Positions 29,601 to 45,400 are shown, counted from the first letter of the stretch. The stretch is DNA of 64,000 bases from Atrina japonica (GCA_030159075.1 BROG01000127.1:323001-387000); one strand, 5' to 3'. Notes: generated by a model not told the origin, from the letters alone. Translations and numbers: made by a program.

Positions 29601-32127
29601 TCATATTAATGCTATCAGGACAGAATCATGATGTGTAACTTCTATACTCATATTAAAGCTATCAGGACAGAATCATGATGTGTGACTTCTATCCTCATAT
29701 TAATGCTATCAGGACAGAATCATGATGTGTGACTTCTATCCTCATATTAATGCTATCAGGACAGAATCATGATGTGTGACTTCTATCCTCATATTAATGC
29801 TATCAGGACAGAATCATGATGTGTAACTTCTATACTCATATTAATGCTATCAGGACAGAATCATGATGTGTGACTTCTATCCTCATATTAATGCTATCAG
29901 GACAGAATCTTGTGTAACTTCTATCCTCATATTAATGCTATCAGGACAGAATCATGATGTGTAACTTCTATACTCATATTAAAGCTATCAGGACAGAATC
30001 ATGATGTGTGACTTCTATCCTCATATTAATGCTATCAGGACAGAATCATGATGTGTGACTTCTATCCTCATATTAATGCTATCAGGACAGAATCATGATG
30101 TGTAACTTCTATACTCATATTAAAGCTATCAGGACAGAATCATGATGTGTGACTTCTATCCTCATATTAATGCTATCAGGACAGAATCATGATAAGTAAC
30201 TTCTATGATCCTATAAATTCTATTGGCAAATTTATACCCGGTAATATGTACCGGTAACTTAATTTAGAACCTTTATGCTCATATTGATTCAGTTAGGGCA
30301 GAATCATATGTGTAACTTTTATACTGATATAAATGCTATCAGGACAGAATAATGATGTGTAACTTCTATCCTCATACAAAATTATGGTGCAACATAAGTA
30401 AGTTTTTCAATGCTCCTATATATGCTATTACGACAGGATTACAATGTAAATAAGGCAGAACTTTTGAGGTCCTTTGAATGCTAGTAAGATAGGGTCATAA
30501 TGCAACTATTTTAAAATGTCTATGGTCCTATGAATGCTATTGAGACTTCTGAGATTATAAAGTTATTCATATCAATGTAGAATGGCTATGTCCCTATGAA
30601 TAATATTTGAGCAGGATTTTGACCTTCAACAAAATATGGCTGAAGGAATTCATGATTACATCACATCTAATGGGCCTTCAATTCAATGTGTCTGAAGCAG
30701 TTCATCATTATATAGCTTTAATGGACCTTCAACTAAAGACGGCTAAAAGAGTTCATTATTGCATCACATCTATTTAATGGACATTTAACAAAAGATGGCC
30801 GAGGGAGTTCATCATTACATCACATCTAATGAACCTTTGACTAAAGATAACTGAAAGAGTTGATCATTATATCACATCTAATGGACCTTTAACTATAGAT
30901 GGCTGAAAGAGATCACATCTACTGGACCTTCACCTAAAGATAACTAAAGGATTCATCATTATATCACATCTAATGGACCTTTCATTATAGATGGCTGAAG
31001 GAGATCACATCTAATGGACCTTTAACTATATAGATGGCAAAAGGAGTTCATCATTATATCACATCTAATGGACCTTTAACTATAGGTGGCTGAAAGAGTT
31101 TTTAATCATAACACATAAATGTCTTTTGATATTTAATTAATGGGTATGGTAGTACAAAGCAAATCACAGATAGATTCCACATTTATGATTCATATTTAAA
31201 ATGGGATGTCATTTTCAGTATATCTAAAAGAACAACTCGTAGGAGATAACCATGAAGTCCATTATTAAATGGCACATGTAAGTTATTACAACTACAAAAT
31301 GTACTTCATTGATATATCCAGCGTGCCAGCATTCCTTTGTGATTCTACAGTGGAACCTATCTTGTGTGACCACTCTCATAAAAGATCAACTGTCTTCTGA
31401 CACCACATTTTGAAAGCCATTCGGTTAAATAAGCCTTTATATAAAACCTCTTTTGAGAGGTCACCTGTCTTGTCAGATCACATAGTTGTGGAGGATGGGG
31501 TGGTCCCTAAAGATGGATTCCACTGCACTGAAATGGCAATCAGCCTATATCTTAGTAAAGTGTGAATATATAGAAATATGATACCTATCTATAGCAGAAT
31601 TATCATCATTTCACACTAAATGATTCAAAGGATGATCATTTTAAGCGATTTAGTGTGGTATTTGTTTACTGTAATCATTTTACATTTCAACAGATCAAAG
31701 AAATGATATCGGACAGAAAATCAATATCATTTCCTATCTGTATATTATTAGTGATTTGTGAAAGATGAAATATGAATACAATGATGCTAAAATAGTCTTA
31801 CACATTATCAAATATTGATGAAAAATGCTCCTTAAGAAACTTATCTTTTCCTCTAAATTATTAATGACAAAAAACATCAATATTGTTACTTATTATAGCA
31901 AATCAAATGAAAATCACTTCACAGTGAAAAACAGTTTCAGTAACTTCATTTGAACACTTCTGCAGAACACTTGTTCAAAACATTCTTTAAGTGAAATAAC
32001 TAACAAAATTAAATCCAATTGCAATGAGACTGATTTCACTGTGGGGCTCCAACACGTAAGATGAAAGGAAGGGACATAAATAACAGTACCATAATGATAC
32101 TTATAACACTAATGGTGTAGGTGCCCC

Positions 32128-32199
<72 letters not shown>

Positions 32200-35100
32200 G
32201 TGTGTGTGTGTGTGTGTGTGTGCATGTGTGTGTAGGTGTGTGTGTGTGTGTGTGTGTGTGATAAATTAAGACAAGACAAAAGGCCAAGAAAAACTAGAGC
32301 CATTAAAATATTACATAAAAAAAAACAAAAAAACAAAACAACAACAACAAAAGGCCTTATATATTACTGGTATATGCACTGGATGAAATTTTATTATCAC
32401 TATACTTCCAATGTTCAACTCATCTCTTGGTCATATCAGAGTGTCAAATCCTTCATGAGATGAATGCCAAGTATTTCATTAATATGATTAATTTATCATA
32501 AGGAGTAAAACATTTGACAGCAGTTACCTTAGAGTTTATCCTATCCACCTGTCTGTTTTGTGACTCAATTTCACTTCCCATGTCTATGGCCATGTTGCGT
32601 AAATTACCCAGCATTCCACTGACTTGAACTAAATTTTCTTCCATTTCATCTTCACGAGCGTCATTGGTTATCCTTGAAATAGCAAGTACATGTAGAATTT
32701 AATTCTGAAGGATTTTTTGAGAGAACACTTTTCAAAAATAGGGAATCTTAGATAAAATGTATTAGGAAACCCGTGAAATAATTTGTGTACTCAATGTATG
32801 AACCATAGGGACTGATCGAAATAACATTATGTAAAAACAAAACTGACTACTAAATTTAAGAAACCTATATCTATTTTACCATTTTAACAGCAATTTGTTT
32901 AACAATTCATTTCCCATAATATAAAATGTGAAATTGGATTTCTTCTTTTTAGTGTTTTTGACCAATGTGTTTTCTTATGGAATTATAATTTATATGATGA
33001 CTGATTACTTTGTGATTATTGTCCCTTGTGGTCCAGCTCCGTTTCTTTCATCGACAATCATTCTTGGTCCATTTGTGTTCACTTTTCCGTCTTCTGATGC
33101 TTTCCATGTTTTGTCATAATTTCCACCTCTCTCAAAATTCTTTGCCCTGAGAGGGGAAAAACAGAATTCTTATGATAAAGCACTGTCACAAATAAATCTA
33201 AGTAATTTTACATCATAAAAAACATAAATGCCAAATTATTTTTGTTACAGCATTTTTCTTTTTTTACATAAACAAACAAAGTTATATGAAGGGGTTATTA
33301 AGTAAACTGAAAATCAAGTACAAAAGACATAAATATCAACAGGAAATGTACAAAATAATGTTAATAAAAAAAAAATAACACAAGGGATAAGAATATAAGA
33401 AAATGAAAAGAATAAAAAAATAAAAGTAAAACCAAAAATCCAGAAATAATAAATGAATAAACCTATACACAAATTCATACCAACATACTCCCTTGCATTT
33501 ATACAATGTACTTTCTTCCTGGGCCTTGCACCATAAAAGTAAAGAATTACTTTAAGTCTAAAATTTTACTCTACTTTGGCTAATCCTGAAATCTGATTGG
33601 CTGAGCCAAGTTGAGAATATTCTCAGACTTAAATTTATAGTCTAGCTTTTAATGAACAGTATAAAATGTAGAAAGGCTGTAGTAAAACATATCAAATGGG
33701 CTATGTTATCATATCATTGAATTAAAACATAAATTTTCCATTAAATTTTAAATTTTGTCAAAGTTATAAACGTCGTAAAAATAAACAGACATCAGAACTG
33801 ATATATCTAATATTAAAACAAATATACATGTATGTATAGAATCTGTTGCTAAAATTTTGTGAACTATTCTAAACTGTAAGCTGTATGACATAGTATACAC
33901 TGTATTTTGTAGCTAGAAAAAAAGAATTCTAAAATGAATATTATATGCCACCATTTTAACTACATTCATTTTGAAAACTCTTTCCCACTTTTGTTTATAT
34001 GGACTATGGATATAACATGGGCCTCTCAAAAAACTTGATATCTAAATTACTGGTACTATTTTTTTTGTTATGTGGCCTTAGTTTCAGGACCGACACAGAC
34101 ACAGACACACAGACACACACACACAGACACACACACACAGACAGACACACACACACAGACAGACAGACACACACACACAGACTCTCTCTCTCTCTCTCTC
34201 TCATATATATTGCCAAGTACTCATCACATTTATAAATCTCCCAAACCTAATGAAAATGTTCAATACGCCACAAACATTTTAAATAGTCTATACGAAAGGA
34301 TTAATAAGTACATAATTATAATAAAATATCCTTTCATTGTTAAATGTGATATGATACACTTTGTTATTTTCATTGATATATAAAAATAACATTTCAATGA
34401 CTCGTCAACCAAAACAAAACAAAAAACAAAAAAACACCCAAAAACTTCACAAGCCAGTGAGAAGACAGAAACAATCATTATTCAGACTTGTGACTATTAA
34501 AACAAAGTTAAATGATAAGTTTGACAATGAAAACTACAACCAGATCTGCAAATTCATGTCCTTGTAAATAGATATCTGATCTAAAGACTTAGAAATCATC
34601 AGAGATAAATCTATTGTAACTATCACTAGAAGATGGCCAAACAGCAATTAGAAATATGTGATCTTTATGTTTTGTGCCCTAAAATTGTTTTTTCATTTAC
34701 ACTCATGTTATCTTTCTACAATACATGTATGATACACTGTACAGTGGGAAAATCACTTGCGGTGTTAATATCTGCTATTTTCACGGTGCTGATAAATCCA
34801 TGAATTTAAGAAACAGTGAATAACTTTTTAATGAAATACACATGATATATCATGGACTGCCCTTGTATTGTAAGCTATTCCCAATCTGAAAAATTAAAAC
34901 ACCACAATCGTGTCAGTAGAGAGCATGAAAATTACAAACTTATGGAGTTAAACCCCTGTACAGAAGCCTTATTGTTCAAGTTTAATAGGAGACTTAAAAG
35001 TCATACAGAACTCTGTATTTCCAGTCAGTTTAGTATCACTGCAAACATTTTGTGACCCCTATTTACCTCCTGTGTTATAGACAGCAAGTTTCTCTCTATT

Positions 35101-38100
35101 GGAAGTACATTTATATGCCTACGATTATCAATTTTAACTCCTTGATTTTTCTAAAACTGTAATTTTATATACAGGATCTTGGCATTTCTTGTGGTCTACA
35201 CTGTAGGCAGGAATCAAGCCCGTCTTTGTCTTTGTGAGCTAGCAAACAATATGAATTTTAAGCAGAAGTCTATGCAGGAATACGTTTTGGCCTTCAATGG
35301 CTATACAGAACAGGTAGTATGAGAGCTCACACTTAATAAAAGTCAGGTGACAGAATATTAGAAAGGTAAGCACTAGAGACAAACTCGAGACTCTCTGATC
35401 AACCTCAATATTGATTTTAAATTTGAGCCTTGAGTATTCAGATAAAAAATTCAGTCACAGTAATTGTAGAGGCATTACAATATACAGATATTTTTTTGGA
35501 TACTGTTTTATGTTTGCCAAGAATTTTTGACATTGCTTTGACCTATGCAAACAGAATGATGTGGACCTACATGTACAGATTAAGTCTAATACAAAACACT
35601 TGTGAATTTCTCTTCATATGCTCAGCAAAGAGACAAATCACTTCCTGTTTAAACAAGTGATAGGTCTGGCTCAGATTCCAACCAAACACACTAGTAAGCT
35701 TGTCAGCTTAACACCTACACCGGTAGACCTTTATGAGTAGCTCTACCAAACAGGAGAACACTGGTAGACCTTTGTGAGTAGCTCTACCAAACAGGAGAAC
35801 ACTGGTAGACCTTTGTGAGTAGCTCTACCAAACAGGAGAACACTGGTAGACCTTTGTGAGTAGCTCTACCAAACAGGAGAACACTGGTAGACCTTTGTGA
35901 GTAGCTCTACCAAACAGGAAAACTATGACTTCAGTGGTGCAAGAATGGTTTTATGAATTGTATGAATTACAGCAGTTATTAATAGTTGCAAGCTCTATAG
36001 ACAGGTGCAAATCAATATGTTTCAAATTATCTTGCAATAGGACATACCGTAGTTAAGTATTAGAAGAGTTAACTTGATATTATTCATGGAAGTAATGATG
36101 CTGAAACATTATAATATAATAAAGTTTAGTCTTCAATAATGTAAATGCAAAAAACCCCAAAAAACAAAACAGGAGACACACCATTTTAATTCATTGATTG
36201 ATAGTGCAACTTCTGTCTTTTTCCTACCTGCATGGCTTTAAGTGTTAAAACTAACCTACCTTTTAAGGCCTGATCTGAATGATAAAACCACATAGTACTG
36301 TATATGCTACAGCAAATATGATGTTGATATACAATGCATACATTAAAAATTGTAAAATATACATAATAAAGTTGTGTTTATCTGACATCACGAATCTGAA
36401 GTGCGAAATAACAAGATGAAATTTGATATATCATACATTGCGTTTATCAGTCTGCAAAATCCTCTATGAGAGTCTGGGGCAAAAACATGCCACTTGGTAT
36501 GCATTTCCCGCACAAACATTTTGTGAATCAATTGAAAAAGAAACTATAGTAACCTTGGGCACAACACTGGAGATAAGAATTTACCATATTCAACAGAAAA
36601 GAAGAGAACAAACACACAATCCTTTTCACTTGCATGATAAATGATTTTTTTGTCGATTTCATCGGTCAAAACCTTTCCTCTCAGAATGCTGCATTTTGGT
36701 AGCTGACTTGTACAAAAAAAAACAGGCTGTGCTGATTTTTTAAAATTAGATATGAAATTCTATTGTTCGAAACAATCAACAATCACTCTTAGGAGCGACT
36801 GCATTTCAACATTTCATGGCTCCACATGACATTTGCAGACAAACAGACATAATTCAGTGGAAATTTCTTTATGTCAAAATAGGATGAGCTTAAATTCTGT
36901 CAAAGTTGTATAAGAAGTCCCAAATATTTTGGTTAGATCAATATGTTAATTTGAAAAGTTTGGTTATATCGAATTCTGGAAATCTCAAAGTATTAATAGG
37001 AATGCTGAGGTACCATGATTTTCGAGATAACGAGATTCCACAGTATTTCGTTTCTTGGTTTCGCATTACAGATTTTGTGTGTCAGGTTAAAAAAAAAGCT
37101 AGAGACTGGTGATTACAAAACAAAGACAAATCATATACAATATGCTGACAGATTTCAGTCAAACAAAAAAAAACAACAACAAACAAACAAAAACAAACGG
37201 ACAATCAAAATAGCTCACTAAGTTCAAATGAGGTAATGAAAATACTATCAAGCAGTGAATGCAAAAAATGGTAAAACTGCTGCACCGAGTTAATCTATAA
37301 CTTTATAACTCGAGCAAATGGTCTCATGAACAAAATATGGTGCCCTTGAGTTCAGGTTTTATGATCCTTATATAAGTTTAAAGATAATATCAACATGCTA
37401 TGATCTCATTATGGTCCCATTAACTTACACAAGGTCAACAATAAAGGGTCCCGATAATTATCATTCTTTACTGGTAAAAATTCTTCTAGCCATCATGGTT
37501 GACCTCAGTACAAAATGATATCATATTTTGTCATATGAGGATAATAATAATCCTGATATCTCATTGTCTGATCTCTCTCTCTCTCTTTCTCTTTTTCTCT
37601 CTTTCTACTGCCTTACTACCTGGTATTTCATTGATTTCCTCCATGGGGAAGCAAAATGATTTTAAAAGATTATTTTTTTTATTGGTATCTGAATATTTTG
37701 GAACAAAGGAATCAAATTTCAAAAACAATGTTACCGTTTCCATGGCAAAACACAAAGACCACAACATTTTTCCAATCCTTCCAAGTTCTTTTCAGCATCT
37801 TTCATGTCTTGGTTGATTTGGTCCATACCCTCCTCAATTCTGTCAAGTTGTTCTACAAAACAAAAGACAAATGTTCTGGTTTTTGTTCTTACTTCGATAA
37901 ATTCTGGTAAAATTTATACGTAATTTTGACTTTAAGTTCATGATCAGCCCCCGCTCCTCTTTTATGAAAAGAGCTCATTAATTTAGGTACTTAAACAAAC
38001 GGCAGTGCATTATATAGCTAATATACCTTAGTATATTTTATTCATCTTTAATTGGACATAAGAGAAAAAGCAACAGAGAAAAAGCTATGTAATATAATTC

Positions 38101-40433
38101 CTGTGATAATTATTTTATATCATATGCAAATAATAAAATTCAGTTAACTCAATTTACTGTTTAATTTTAAATAAATACAAACTGAGAACCCCAGATACAA
38201 TTTCATTGATGACAGGAAAATATATAATAGATATGATCATGTCATGTGATCAAATTCACTACTTGTTGTTATTATGAAAATCAATATAAGAGAGAGCTTG
38301 AAAATGCTCAATAAACAGAGGACGACATGTCAAACAAATTAACAAATATAGTACTCGTGATCTTACTCATGCGTGAAATATTAGATGAATAGGATCAACC
38401 TCCATCTTAAATCATAAGCTATCAGATAGTTACAGAATACATGTGTTCCCTCGTTAACTGACAACAATTTTAATACCCCTGTACTCTACTGTAAAATAAT
38501 TCTGATTCTTGACTTATTTGCCACTGTAAAAATTGTTAGTGAATATAAAATTGTGGAATTTTATTATTTCAAAGCAAAACTGATATTTTTCTACATCTTT
38601 GTATTTTGTAAGTTTTTTATCAATACAGTTAAACTTCTATACAATGGCCTCCTTAGGGACACAAGAAAACTGGGGCCCGTTTAATGAAAGGTCCTACGTC
38701 CTAAATCCTAGGTCTTAATCCTAATTGTCATGGGACTGAGCAATCAGTGATGCATTGCCATGGTAGTTAGGACTAAAAGTTAAGATTTAGGACTTAGGAC
38801 CTTTCGTAAATCGGGCCCCCGGTCTTTATAGGGAGGTGGTCTTTATACAGAGGTTGATTTGCACACAAATGGTACTATTGGGGACAGCAAAAAACAGTCT
38901 TTGTGGCCAGGTGGTCCTTATACACAGGTGGTGGCTAAAGCTGGTTTTACTGTATAATAAAGATTCAAAGATCCACTGTAATATCAAAATAAGCAATAGC
39001 AGTATCCAACATTCTGGCATTTATAGGTACAATAAAACATGTCTGGACAGACCACCCCAACTGCTACTGAAATGTCGTCGAACAAGACAGGTGGTTGCCC
39101 AGAAAAGGTTTTATCTGAAGGATTATTTAACCATGTCTTTTTTAAATTGGGGTCTCAGAAGACAAGTGATTTTTATGATAGTGGACTCTAAAAGTGGTTC
39201 CACTGTAATAGCCTACTCAAAGCAAGATAACAAATATACAGAGTATAGATTGGTCAACTGCGAGGAGAAAATGGACATAAAACTACATTAGGTAACAAGA
39301 TACTGATTATTACTCTCAAACATAGTCAAATCAATGCCATATAAAATCAAAAATATATCAACATGTCCCTGGGAATTGTAATATCATCTAAATGAAGGTT
39401 ATAGCTAATGATGAAACATTGACGCTGAGCTTAAATTAAATTATATCAATAGTTTCCATTGTTCAAAAGATTTGATTATAGGTCTGATGTCAGAAATTTA
39501 CATATATGTTAATATTACAGTGCTCGGTATAGGATAATGGTACGTCACCATAACGATGAACCACCATTGTCACAAGTTCCGTTTTGATCTACCGCAACCG
39601 ATGTGGATTAAAAATAAGATAAAAATGATAAATGTGTATTATCTGTACGGAGATCGTTATCTGTGATATTAACATGATCACTATACACTAAATGCAAATT
39701 AGACAAAGTTTTAATATCATAATGTCTTTTCTTTATAACAAAGATAATATGGGACTAACATCCTGTATATATCCGCTCCTGTAAAAAAGCGTAGGAGTTA
39801 AGTTAGACACAAACATTAATGGCAATTAGGATAACATTATTGTCAACATGTAATAACCTATGGTTCAAATCAAAGACGTCCTAATCAAAACTACTGATGT
39901 TTGTAATTTTACAGTCAGAATACAAAATTTTCAATTTCAGCATCAGAAAGTTGTGACCATGGGATGTAACAGAAAATGAATGATCTAAAAATGATGCTTT
40001 ACATACAGCCCAAGATATAAAACTATTAATACTTGTCATCTAAAATGGTTTTAAACATATCCTAAATGTAACTAGTCCTGATTGAAAGAGATGATAAAAA
40101 TAAAGTTGTTGGTTTTTTTTTTATTTGCACATTTTATCATCTGTTACAACACCAGCTTCAAACTCACTGAAACACATTCAACATATAACCATACAAAAAC
40201 TTTATATTAATCATTTCTTTCAATCAGTGCAACTGTTATATGCTGGATATCTTTAGAAGCATTTTAAGGCTCATTAAGGAAAAGATTTTGTTTTCAGTCA
40301 CATTTTTTATTTTTGGATTTATTTTGTTTGTTCGCTGTTTTTTTAATGTCCCACTCAAGAATCTTTCACTCATATGGAGACATCACCAAATGCCGATGAA
40401 GGGCTTCAAATTTTGACCTGTGGCACTTATGGC

Positions 40434-40464
<31 letters not shown>

Positions 40465-42426
40465 ACACCTACTTTGACACGGGACCTCACTTTTACTATC
40501 TCAATCCAAAGGACAGGAAATCGGCCTGCCGCCGGCTGGACTTGAACCCCAGACCTCACGATCAAGAGTCGAGCGTGCTACTGACTGAGGCAGGCCAGCT
40601 TGTTTTTAATCACAAACCATTCAATGTTTAATTACATGTATGCATACCTAACTTGAAAGAAATCTGATCACTGGTTCATGATAAAAAGATTTTTAAAGAT
40701 TACAAAATTTTAGGACTTTGGCACCTTTTGGAGCCCCTAGGGATACCAGCCCCTTTTCATTTGAAAAAAAAATATGCTGCTTGACATGGGGATAGTTCTT
40801 ATTAAGTTTTGTTAAATCTGAACCATAGATTGTTCAGAACTTGATAATGTCTAAGAGTGAATGAAAAACTGATAATTTCTGTTTACTTAGAAGTTTGTGA
40901 CCTTGACCTCAAACCCAATACCCCTGAATTTTTGTCTCAATTCCTAACAATTTTCTGGTACATCTTTTTATATAAGAAGTCAAGGAGTCTTCAGTTGATA
41001 GGACATTTATATTAAACAATATTATATAACACTGCAGCACCCACTAAAGGCTCAGTGAACAGATTTTAATTCCATTCAAAATCTTTGTAAATATGGACTT
41101 CACAATCATGCATACCAAATCTGAAAGAAACCTGATCATTTGTTTCATAGAAAAAGATTTTTAAAAATGTAGCAAGTTTTTTTTTACCCCCTTTGGAGCC
41201 CTTACAGGCACTGGCTTTTGTTTGCAAATATTATGCAGCTTCACATAGGGATCATGCTTGGCACTTAGAACCATGTAAGTTGTGAGAGTAAAATTTCGTT
41301 GACATCAATTTGTGTTAAAATAAAAAAAAAACCACAATATGTCTTTGTTTTGTTGACCCCTAAACTTTGTATATTTTGTTTTCATTTGCACATTTGTAAG
41401 AGAAACATCCAGCACATGTTGTGTAAATTTCATCTTGATTCTATTATGTCACTGATGTACGAAAAGTTAAAACAATAAAAGTACATGTAACAACAAATTT
41501 TCTAATTCTTCAGTGCCTGAAAATAAATAACAATTTTTCCCAATGAATTTTTAAATGTAATTATCAGAAAATGTTGTTCAAATTTACCACTGGATCTTTA
41601 AAATTGTATAGATTTGAAAATATGGCACACTTTCCTAATTTATTTCAAACATTATGTCATATCTGAAAATATGATACACTAAGTGACTCCCCCTGGATTT
41701 TAAGCGCAATTTATTAGAATATGATGCTACATCGTGTCTTCTCGCCTAATCCAGTGGTGCAATATTTAGGCAAATAAGCCAATTAGTGCACCAAATTGTG
41801 CACAGCATAAGTTATTATGAATATAAAATTCACAGTTGCCTAGTAACAGCATTGTTACTTTGAAGTTTCAGAGCTCAATAAAATATTTATAAAGTGCATT
41901 TTGTATATTTTATTTCTTCCAATTCTAATAACTTAAAGTGACTCTGGATTACCATATGTGACAAAAAATTGGGATTGCACTGACTAGCTTCAAGGGCTTT
42001 TTTGAATTCACATAATTTTGGACTAGTTATGGCATTTAAATCTGTAACTATCTGTTGTTCTGTAAACTACAGGTTGCAATTTTACTTTTAGTTTTGTTAA
42101 ACTTAAATTTTTTTTATAGATGACCGAGGGTTTTTTTTTTTTTTTAGTTCACATAATTTTGGACTAGCTATGCTACTTAAATCTGTAACAATCTGATGCT
42201 TCGGTGCTGGCTACTTTTGCTGTCTCCCTGTAAACTAGCCAATTATAATTTCTTGTTTTGTTTCTCTTTAATTTTTTCAACAAATGACCAAAATTTAGAC
42301 AAGTATCAATTCTTTAAACATAATTATTATCAACTAAAACTCTCTGTGAATTCTAAAATCATGAAATATGAAGTGTTACAAATCTACTTGAGATGGAGTG
42401 TGTATATATATATATAGAGAATTTAA

Positions 42427-42499
<73 letters not shown>

Positions 42500-45400
42500 A
42501 AAAATTAAGTTAAAACATAACAATATATATATATATATATAGAGTTAAAAATTAGGTAAAAACATAACAATTTAGTAATGTTTTTTATGTAATTTGTGAA
42601 TAAATTAAATATAAGAATAACTATAGCAATGAGGAGAAAAAGCATAAGGAAGGATAGCATGCAAGGATACACCTTATCCATGAAGTAATGCTAATAATTA
42701 GTCATAAATAATATGGTGAACATGCAATATCAAGTGATTTGGAAATCTGTCTAATTATAAAACACGCATTTCTGTAGGATTTAAAAATTGTTTGAAATTA
42801 ATGTGTCCTATTTAAAAAAAAAACGATAAAAAAACATAAAAAAAACTTTGACACATGATATCACAGTGACAGTCTGTTATGTTGCAAGTGATTTTTAATG
42901 AAAATGTTAAGAGAAAAAAAAAACTAAATCATACATGGAACTGAAATATATGTGATATCCATTATATTGCATGGTTTATAATATGAATGATATCAATAAC
43001 GATAATGCAGGAGTTAACATTGCTTATGAAAACGACAAATACATGTTGTATCAGAAATAGTTAGCTAAATGATTTGACATGGTTGATAAAAAAACCCAAA
43101 AAAACAAACAAGGACACCTAAACAGTCACCTGAGAAAAATGTATGATTACAGTGCTTCAGATTCTGATTATTCTATTCTTTATGCCAACTGGCACATCAG
43201 AAATCAACATACATGTATTTACAATATATACAATATAATCAGATAAATAGACATTTACAGAGTTATAGAGAGTGAGTAAATGCACGTAACTAATTGCCAC
43301 ATGACTACATGTACATGTGTATAATATATATAATCATACATATAAAACATCAATAGCAGATTAGTGATAAGAAATAAGAAATAATTGTAAAGTTATGCTG
43401 ATTATAATAAAGATCAATAGAAGTTTTGGCCCTTTTTGGAGTCGCCATGGTTACTAGCCCCTATTCATTGGCAAACATTATGCAGTTTCAAATAGTAATA
43501 GTTCCTGTCCAGTTTATTTAAATTGAGCAGGTGGTTCTTCAGAAATAGTAAAACAAAGTATAAAATTTCAAGAAAATGTTATATTTTCTATTTACTTAAG
43601 TGTCAATGGACTTGAGATTTGAACCGATGACCTTGAAACATTGTCAAAATATTCCTTTACAACTTTGCATAAATGTTTGTCAGCAAAAAGTAAATCTGTC
43701 ATAATGTTCTTTAAATAGTTCCTAACAACTTTTTGATGAATCATTGTAAACAAAATGTCAATCAGTTTTAATTTCGAGCAAATTTGACAGTCATCTGATC
43801 ATGGTTTATAAAAAGAAGATTATTAAAGTTGATGTACTGATTTTTGTTCCTTTTGGCTCCTTTTGTGGCCCCTATGGGTCCTAGCTCCACTTTCTTCATA
43901 AACTTAGTGAATCATGACATTGAGATAGTTCCTGCCAAATTTTGCTAAAATTAGCTCATTGCCTAAAAGTTAATAATGGACAACACACGACAAGCGACAA
44001 AAGATAATCGCAATAGGTCACCATGATCCTTTGGCTCCGATGACCTTCATGTAAGTACATGTACTGTAGAACTTATTATTGAAACGGTTCAAAGAATGAT
44101 TTAACATGGTTGGTTGGATTAATGAAATGATACTTAGCATAGAAAACGATTAGTGGAATGAATAGGTGTGGTTGATACTAATGAAAATAACTTAGCATTG
44201 AGAAATGGTTAATGTAATGATATGACTGACATAGTTGACTGGAATACTGGAGATAATACTTAGTATTGGTAGTAGAAATGGTGAGTGGAATGATTCGACA
44301 TAACTGACTGGAACATCTTATCACACTCATACATGTGTAATCATACCCGTACGGTTGAATCACTTGATATAAGGTTGAATCAATTGATATACCTATCCGA
44401 CTTGTTAAAGGCATACAAGTTGTCAAAATGGATTTTTTTGTTTGTATTAAAAGTTTCAAATATACAAATAAGATGTTTCAAATATACAAATAAAATATTG
44501 TTTTAGAAAATCATGGGTTGAAAAAAAAAATTGTTATAGTATCTTATTTGTGAAAAGAAATCAAATATGAATAAACATTTGGATTCTTACATGTACATGG
44601 AAAACAGGAATATCAATTATTGGTGTATTTTATTCATTCTTGGCAACAAATGCAAGATATGGTAAATTTTCTAAAGCAATATATCTTTTTAGCCTTTTAA
44701 TCAAAGTTTCTGTATAATTGCAGCCTTTTTTTTTACCAAAATGACAGCCTGTATGCCTTTAAATATCTACAACTCTATGGTGTATATCAAACACTACACA
44801 GAAACTTTTACCCCTGAGAATGAATGACAGGAAGAGTCTACAACTGACAATGACAACCTAAACTCTTCCACCATAAAGAACATGCTGGGTGCTGGGCATC
44901 ATAAATACCTCTTAACACCAACAACATGTTTAGTATTGTTAAACAAGTTTGTGGTATATCAAAGCATTCAAAGTGTCAAATACTGGGTTAGTTAATAAAG
45001 GATGTATGGGATCTGATACATCACAAGCACAGATCAAGCACAGATAATTATCTGTTTTTACCCTTTAAATGAACTTAAAACAAACAATACTTTACCCCCT
45101 TGCTGATCCAACATGACAATAGTTTTGATGCCAACATCTTGGGACTGAAAACAGGGGAGAGAATACAGTACAACATCAAGGCATGCAGTTTTTATCAATA
45201 GAGTAATTCCACAGTATGTCAAAAATCAAAACATAATTTTTAGCAATTTAAGTTATCATGTTTCTAGACCAAAATAAGTCATGAATGGCCCATGCATGTT
45301 TTAAATGAAATCGAGGAATTTGATTGGTTAATTAAGAGTACCATTTAGGCTTTACTACAGTTGAACAATTCTTTTGTGTCCAGTATTTCATACAAACTGA

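Larger units (their letters stand above)
33147..37734 (-). other. SNAP25 intron between exons 6 and 5
   Basis: 4.6 kb. Contains the mixed CA/CAGA/CT microsatellite at 34092-34202, the 41-bp array at 35720-35922 and A-rich stretches. A possible element end is at 33520-33655 (GGGCCTTGCACCATAAAAGT). No additional exon recognised. Confidence 0.8.
37853..45095 (-). other. SNAP25 intron between exon 5 and exon-4 copy 3
   Basis: 7.2 kb holding MITEs at 38624-39208, the SINE at 40325-40610, hairpin-tail repeats at 40640-41480 and 43400-44060, the (AT)n tract at 42401-42541, and a degenerate ~60-bp repeat at about 44095-44320 (GTGGAATGATTCGACATAAC type). I searched for further exon-4-like or exon-5-like sequence and found none. 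Confidence 0.75.

Noticed and set aside
32036..32463. HTHTHT / VCVCVC frames
   Set aside because: Translations of the (TG)n microsatellite.
32928..33119. 63-residue + strand frame
   Set aside because: Antisense shadow of SNAP25 exon 6.
33999..34383. TDTQTHTH / SVCVC frames
   Set aside because: Translations of the compound CA/CAGA/CT microsatellite.
37499..37910. + strand frames of 84-105 residues
   Set aside because: Antisense to SNAP25 exon 5; no homology visible.
40500..40610. Possible tRNA gene on the minus strand (A and B boxes)
   Set aside because: The cloverleaf is imperfect and it continues into a SINE body shared with other loci, so it is a SINE head rather than a functional tRNA.
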